Shown piece by piece: positions 61,057 to 64,000 of a stretch of 64,000 nucleotides of DNA. A program made the position numbers and the translations under genes. The stretch's first letter is position 1. Each line of letters begins with the position of its first letter. This DNA is from Nostoc sp. UHCC 0870 (GTDB lineage: Bacteria > Cyanobacteriota > Cyanobacteriia > Cyanobacteriales > Nostocaceae), in NCBI RefSeq assembly GCF_022063185.1, contig NZ_CP091913.1, positions 5,495,141 to 5,559,140 on the forward strand. Reading direction: 5' to 3'. The notes below the pieces were generated by a model. The model worked only from the letters and a program-made list of their open reading frames with translations, had not been told where the DNA came from and searched no databases.

Positions 61057-61308
61057 AAGTTTCCTGTTCTGAACTCAAAGTTTCATGTTCAGAACCCGAA
61101 CTTTCGTGTTGCAAACGAGAATGTTCCTGTTTGCAACTAAAGTATTCTTGTTTCCAGTGAGAACGTTCTTGTTATAAACGAGAATCTTTCTGTTTCAAAC
61201 GAGAACTTTCCTGTTTCCAGTGAGAATGTTCTTGCTGCAAAGGAGAATCTTCTAGTTCTGAGGTTGAATGATGGTGTTATGAATATAGAAGTTCTCGTTT
61301 GTATGCAA
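61057..61308. repeat. 21-bp degenerate tandem repeat, about 12 units
   Basis: Twelve consecutive 21-bp units beginning at 61057 (e.g. AACTTTCCTGTTTCCAGTGA), with conserved TTC/TGTT cores and GAG at many ends. In the + frame they give seven-residue units of N-[F/V/L]-x-V-x-x-E type, but a TAA in unit 4 and no start make it non-coding now. It lies 53 bp after the STAND gene. Confidence 0.75.
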
Positions 61309-61331
61309 TACACTCTAACCTCTCTCCAAAT

Positions 61332-61575
61332 CTCTCTCCTACAAGGCTACGGTGTACACACAAGTCTTAAAATCCCAGTCAACACTTGCTTTATAGCCCT
61401 GAAATGTCATTCTGAGTGGAGCGGAGCGGAAGGAAGAATCTCGGTCTTGCACCGTAGTCTCTAGATGTTTCATTGCGCTGTCGCTACATTCAACATGACA
61501 GTTGAGAATTTTCTCAAGTTTCTGAAATGTATGTGGGTAGCACTTGTGTGTACACCTTAGCCTACAAGGAGAGAG
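61332..61575. mobile_element. MITE-like element with 34-bp terminal inverted repeats
   Basis: CTCTCTCCTACAAGGCTACG and GTGTACACACAAGT (left, 61332-61365) match the reverse complement of 61542-61575 with few mismatches. The interior contains a family B repeat (61404-61502). No transposase. The same arm sequence occurs at 30477-30496 and 30613-30632. Confidence 0.75.
61404..61502. repeat. Interspersed repeat, family B (copy 3)
   Basis: TGTCATTCTGAGTGGAGCGG ... GAAGAATCTC ... AGATGTTTCATTGCGC ... CATGACA, nested inside the 61332-61575 element. Confidence 0.65.
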
Positions 61576-61616
61576 GCTTTGAGCTTTACCCGGATTTCTC
61601 ACCAATTATTGCAACC

Positions 61617-62201
61617 TCAGTCCAGAGTAGGGGCGGGTTGAGCGAAATATTCGTGAATGATTTGAGCATATCTGTGAACCCGCCCCTACTGTTTGTGAGA
61701 AATGCGGCTTTACTCCCCTTCCCTTGTAGGGCTATACGTTACCCACATCTTTCTTTACAATCTTCAAACCCTTGCTCTATAAGCATCTTAAGGACTGAAA
61801 CTTTAAGCATACTTGACAAATCATCATTTACTCTTCTTGCTAAAACAGTGTTTTTATTGAGAATGAAAAACGAACGAATCAGGGTTCTAGAGACGTGAGT
61901 TAATACTCTCGAAATGTTAAGAAAGATGTTTATAATGGATAGCCTTGTAGGGAAGGGGTTGGGGGTTAGGTCTGTATCTGACTGAATCACCGCAAACGCT
62001 GATTCTAACGCCTGTATGCGAACCTCAGTCCAGAGTAGGGGCGGATTGAGCGAAATATTCGTGAATGATTTGAGCATATCTGTGAACCCGCCCCTACTGT
62101 TTGTGAGAAATGCGGCTTTACTCCCCTTCCCTTGTAGGGAAGGGGTTGGGGGTTAGGTCTGTATCTGACTGAATCACCGCAAACGCTGATTCTAACGCCT
62201 G
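61617..62201. repeat. 188-bp tandem duplication including the 3' end of the SulP gene
   Basis: The segment CCTCAGTCCAGAGTAGGGGC ... CTGATTCTAACGCCTGTA occurs twice: copy 1 at 61617-62017 (interrupted by an insertion) and copy 2 at 62026-62201. Copy 2's 3' end is the C-terminal coding end of the SulP gene, so the duplication reproduced a piece of that gene (ALESAFAVIQSDTDL codons). Confidence 0.8.
61732..61942. mobile_element. 211-bp MITE with target-site duplication
   Basis: Ends CTATACGTTACCCACATCTT and (reverse complement of the right end) CTATCCATTATAAACATCTT form an imperfect inverted repeat. A 10-bp direct repeat CCTTGTAGGG flanks it (61722-61731 and 61943-61952); the uninterrupted site exists at copy 2 of the tandem duplication. 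No transposase. Confidence 0.8.
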
Positions 62202-63863
62202 TAAGCGGCTTTCTACCTGATTAATTTGGGCTGACAACTTGGCAGAAGAAGCATCCTGTGTATGCTGAGGCTTACAGAATCGCTGTAAGTCAAGGTGGGT
62301 AATGCGCCGTTCTACTTGTCCAGGGGTGACGACAATCCAGACATGACGATGATGTGCGATCGCATCCTCTACTATAGATTCAATGGCGAGTGCCGCCGTA
62401 ATTCCAATATTGGGGACTTCACTCAAATCTAATACTATTGCTTGATAGTTCTGCACCAATGACATCCGACGAGAAATACTTTTAGCTGCACCAAAGCTCA
62501 TTGGCCCCCCCAATTTAAGTAGCAAAATATCCCCTCCGGCTTGGGTGAGGATTTCTTGCTCGGTGGGAGTAAGATTGTGATTTCCTGTGGGGTCAGTAAT
62601 GACTTGAATATTATCACTTTGGACATCGCTTAACCGTTTAATAGTTAGGACATTGGCAATAAACGCGCCTACTAGTACCGCCGTAATTAAATCTACAAAT
62701 ACGGTGAGAAACAATACCAAATACATTAATCCCGTACCCTTCAAAGAAAGACGGGGCGCACGTTTGATAAATCCCCAATCGAGAATATCAATACCTACCT
62801 TTAATAACAGTCCCGCCAGCACTGCATTAGGAATCTGTGCAGTTAATGGACTTGCCCAAAACACGACTAACAGCAGTACCAGGGCATGAATCATCCCGGA
62901 TAGGGGTGTTTTCCCTCCAGCTTGGACATTTACGACAGTCCGCATGGTTGCGCCTGCACCAGGTAATCCTCCAAATAACCCCGCCAACATATTGCCAATC
63001 CCTTGCCCAATCAACTCTTTGTCAGAATCATGCTGAGTACGGGAAATATTATCAGCCACCAAGGAAGTTAACAGCGAATCGATCGCTCCCAACACCCCTA
63101 ACATCAGCCCATACCTGAGCATATCTGCTAACTCGCGGATATTAAAGGTAGGCATTCGGAAGGTGGGTAATCCGCTAGGAATCTTACCAATGCGCGTCAC
63201 ATTGGCATCTTTGAAGACCACCACTACCACCACTGAGACAATTGTTACCACCACCAATGCCAATAGGGGGGAAGGTAAAAACCGATTCAGTTTGGTGGGA
63301 GTGGCAAAGACAATCAGCAAGGTGAGTAATCCCAACCCTATAGCAACCCAATTGGGATCACTTAGATAGGTGGGTAGTTGTTGTAGGGTTGTGACTACGC
63401 CACCCGTGCCTGCATGACCTAGTAAGGGGGGCAATTGCAGCAAAATGATAATTACGCCAATCCCTGACATGAAGCCAGAGATGACGGTGTAGGGTAGGAG
63501 GGTGATATATTGTCCTAAGCGCATTACCCCAAACAGGATTTGCAGTAGCCCGCCCAACATGACAACGGTAAATGCCATTGCTAACCCCGTACCAGGATAA
63601 CGCGCCATCAAGGTAGAAATGACTGTTGTGACTACCACAGTCATTGGCCCTGTAGGGCCAGAAACTTGGGCTGGTGTTCCGCCAAATAGGGCAGCAAAAA
63701 AGCCGACGATGATCGCACCATAGAGTCCCGCGATCGCCCCTGCACCGGAAGCAACCCCAAAGGCTAGGGCTAAGGGTAGAGCCACAATCGCCGCAGTTAA
63801 GCCCCCAAATAGGTCGCCGCGCCAATTGCGAAAATGAATTTTGTTGATTGGGTTAATGGACAC
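62118..63863 (-). CDS. SulP family bicarbonate/sulfate transporter with STAS domain (BicA-like)
   Basis: 581 residues from GTG at 63863 (SINPINKIHFRNWRG). SulP core of about 12 helices: GGLTAAIVALPLALAFGVAS, GFFAALFGGTPAQVSGPTGP, ISGFMSGIGVIIILLQL; C-terminal STAS domain (DILLLKLGGPMSFGAAKS, AIVLDLSEVPNIGITAALAI). The start and first helices are very close to cyanobacterial BicA, a Na+-dependent, low-affinity HCO3- transporter of the plasma membrane; sulfate uptake cannot be ruled out. The last residues (DLTPNPFPTREGE) come from an intergenic hairpin repeat. The annotated upstream frame overlaps the neighbouring Usp gene and is not used. Usp lies 61 bp upstream, in the same direction. Confidence 0.88.
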   Translation of the reverse strand: MSINPINKIHFRNWRGDLFGGLTAAIVALPLALAFGVASGAGAIAGLYGAIIVGFFAALFGGTPAQVSGPTGPMTVVVTTVISTLMARYPGTGLAMAFTVVMLGGLLQILFGVMRLGQYITLLPYTVISGFMSGIGVIIILLQLPPLLGHAGTGGVVTTLQQLPTYLSDPNWVAIGLGLLTLLIVFATPTKLNRFLPSPLLALVVVTIVSVVVVVVFKDANVTRIGKIPSGLPTFRMPTFNIRELADMLRYGLMLGVLGAIDSLLTSLVADNISRTQHDSDKELIGQGIGNMLAGLFGGLPGAGATMRTVVNVQAGGKTPLSGMIHALVLLLVVFWASPLTAQIPNAVLAGLLLKVGIDILDWGFIKRAPRLSLKGTGLMYLVLFLTVFVDLITAVLVGAFIANVLTIKRLSDVQSDNIQVITDPTGNHNLTPTEQEILTQAGGDILLLKLGGPMSFGAAKSISRRMSLVQNYQAIVLDLSEVPNIGITAALAIESIVEDAIAHHRHVWIVVTPGQVERRITHLDLQRFCKPQHTQDASSAKLSAQINQVESRLQALESAFAVIQSDTDLTPNPFPTREGE

Positions 63864-63924
63864 CGTATTATTACTCTCAATTAGACCTATTTGAACACAA
63901 TCAGGGTAAGTATTTAAACAAGAT

Positions 63925-63999
63925 TTATCGAAATACCAGTACGGGAATATTGCTGCTGCGAAGGATTTGAATTGTGGTGCTACCAATTACCAGATGACG
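63925..63999 (-). CDS. Universal stress protein, C-terminal fragment
   Basis: 24 codons and a stop read out of the window edge: HLVIGSTTIQILRSSNIPVL followed by VFR. This is the standard C-terminal strand-helix-strand of UspA-type ATP-binding proteins (GSxxxxILRxxxxPVLVxR). The rest of the gene lies beyond base 64000. It precedes the SulP gene by 61 bp in the same orientation; co-transcription is possible. It may also be the end of a larger protein with a Usp domain. Confidence 0.75.
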   Translation of the reverse strand, partial: RHLVIGSTTIQILRSSNIPVLVFR

Positions 64000-64000
64000 A

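Noticed and set aside
61057..61308. CRISPR array
   Set aside because: Period is a constant 21 bp without unique spacers, and no cas gene is nearby. The heptamer arrays also lack spacers.
61739..62077. 112-codon minus-strand frame
   Set aside because: It is built of the duplicated SulP 3' end plus the MITE; no independent protein motif and it exists only through the insertion.
63864..63986. Upstream extension of the SulP gene
   Set aside because: It overlaps the universal stress gene in another frame and has no SulP similarity; GTG 63863 fits BicA N-termini.
1..64000. tRNA, rRNA, reverse transcriptase, transposase or prophage genes
   Set aside because: Read through both strands of the intergenic regions; no T-loop consensus, no RT motif and no transposase frame was found.

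Overview
The window is chromosomal DNA of a filamentous, heterocyst-type cyanobacterium (Nostoc/Anabaena group). The evidence is the very frequent HIP1 octamer GCGATCGC, the chlD gene (chlorophyll synthesis), a BicA-type SulP transporter, CAAD/CURT1-like and COP23 proteins, a PEP-CTERM protein, and dense intergenic heptanucleotide repeats (STRR) and MITE-like hairpins typical of Nostoc genomes. The species assignment is inference from memory; no search was run. Both edge genes are cut: a YflT-type stress protein at the left and a universal stress protein at the right.

Layout. 1-4.9 kb: small stress and membrane proteins, RNase III and a Uma2 nuclease. 5-10.7 kb: chlD, a proline-rich lipoprotein and a P-type ATPase. 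10.9-16.2 kb (minus strand): a sensor histidine kinase coupled to a PhnD-like binding lipoprotein, a NurA-type nuclease with a probable 3' frameshift, and a HAD phosphatase. 16.5-22.2 kb (minus): an orphan metal-ABC permease, a solute-binding/vWA lipoprotein, a coiled-coil membrane protein, a LuxR-type response regulator and a DUF2207 protein. 22.4-27.1 kb (minus): a sigma-like protein, a DUF1822 protein and a CHAT protease fused to a ligand-binding domain, arranged as one operon. 27.3-30.3 kb: a VapBC-like pair and a Ser/Thr kinase-FGE protein whose C-terminus looks like the variable region of a diversity-generating retroelement. 30.7-38.4 kb: metal-ABC ATPase and binding protein, Nudix hydrolase, a dipeptide epimerase/DUF1611 pair, a second Uma2 nuclease, and PerR divergent from a peroxiredoxin. 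38.7-41 kb: glutathione reductase and COP23 protein. 41.5-55 kb: a 2552-residue multi-domain phosphatase/phytase/GDPD exoprotein, a PEP-CTERM protein and a type I secretion ABC/HlyD pair. 55-62 kb: DUF427, GNAT, an SDR remnant, and a STAND NTPase-TPR gene split by one in-frame TGA, followed by repeat-rich DNA. 62.1-64 kb: a SulP (BicA-like) transporter behind a universal stress gene.

Functional themes. (1) Phosphorus scavenging: the giant exoenzyme, with a PHO-box-like 8-3-8-3-8 pattern upstream, next to what is probably its own secretion machinery. (2) Peroxide defence: PerR, peroxiredoxin and glutathione reductase, with a palindrome sitting on the -10 of the peroxiredoxin promoter. (3) Signalling by solute-binding folds detached from transporters (PhnD+kinase, SBP-vWA, CHAT-ligand-binding). 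The best candidate for an undescribed system is the sigma-like/DUF1822/CHAT operon; the kinase-FGE DGR target and the stop-interrupted STAND gene are also notable. Promoters are called only where a clear box is visible. Most intergenic space is occupied by repeats.
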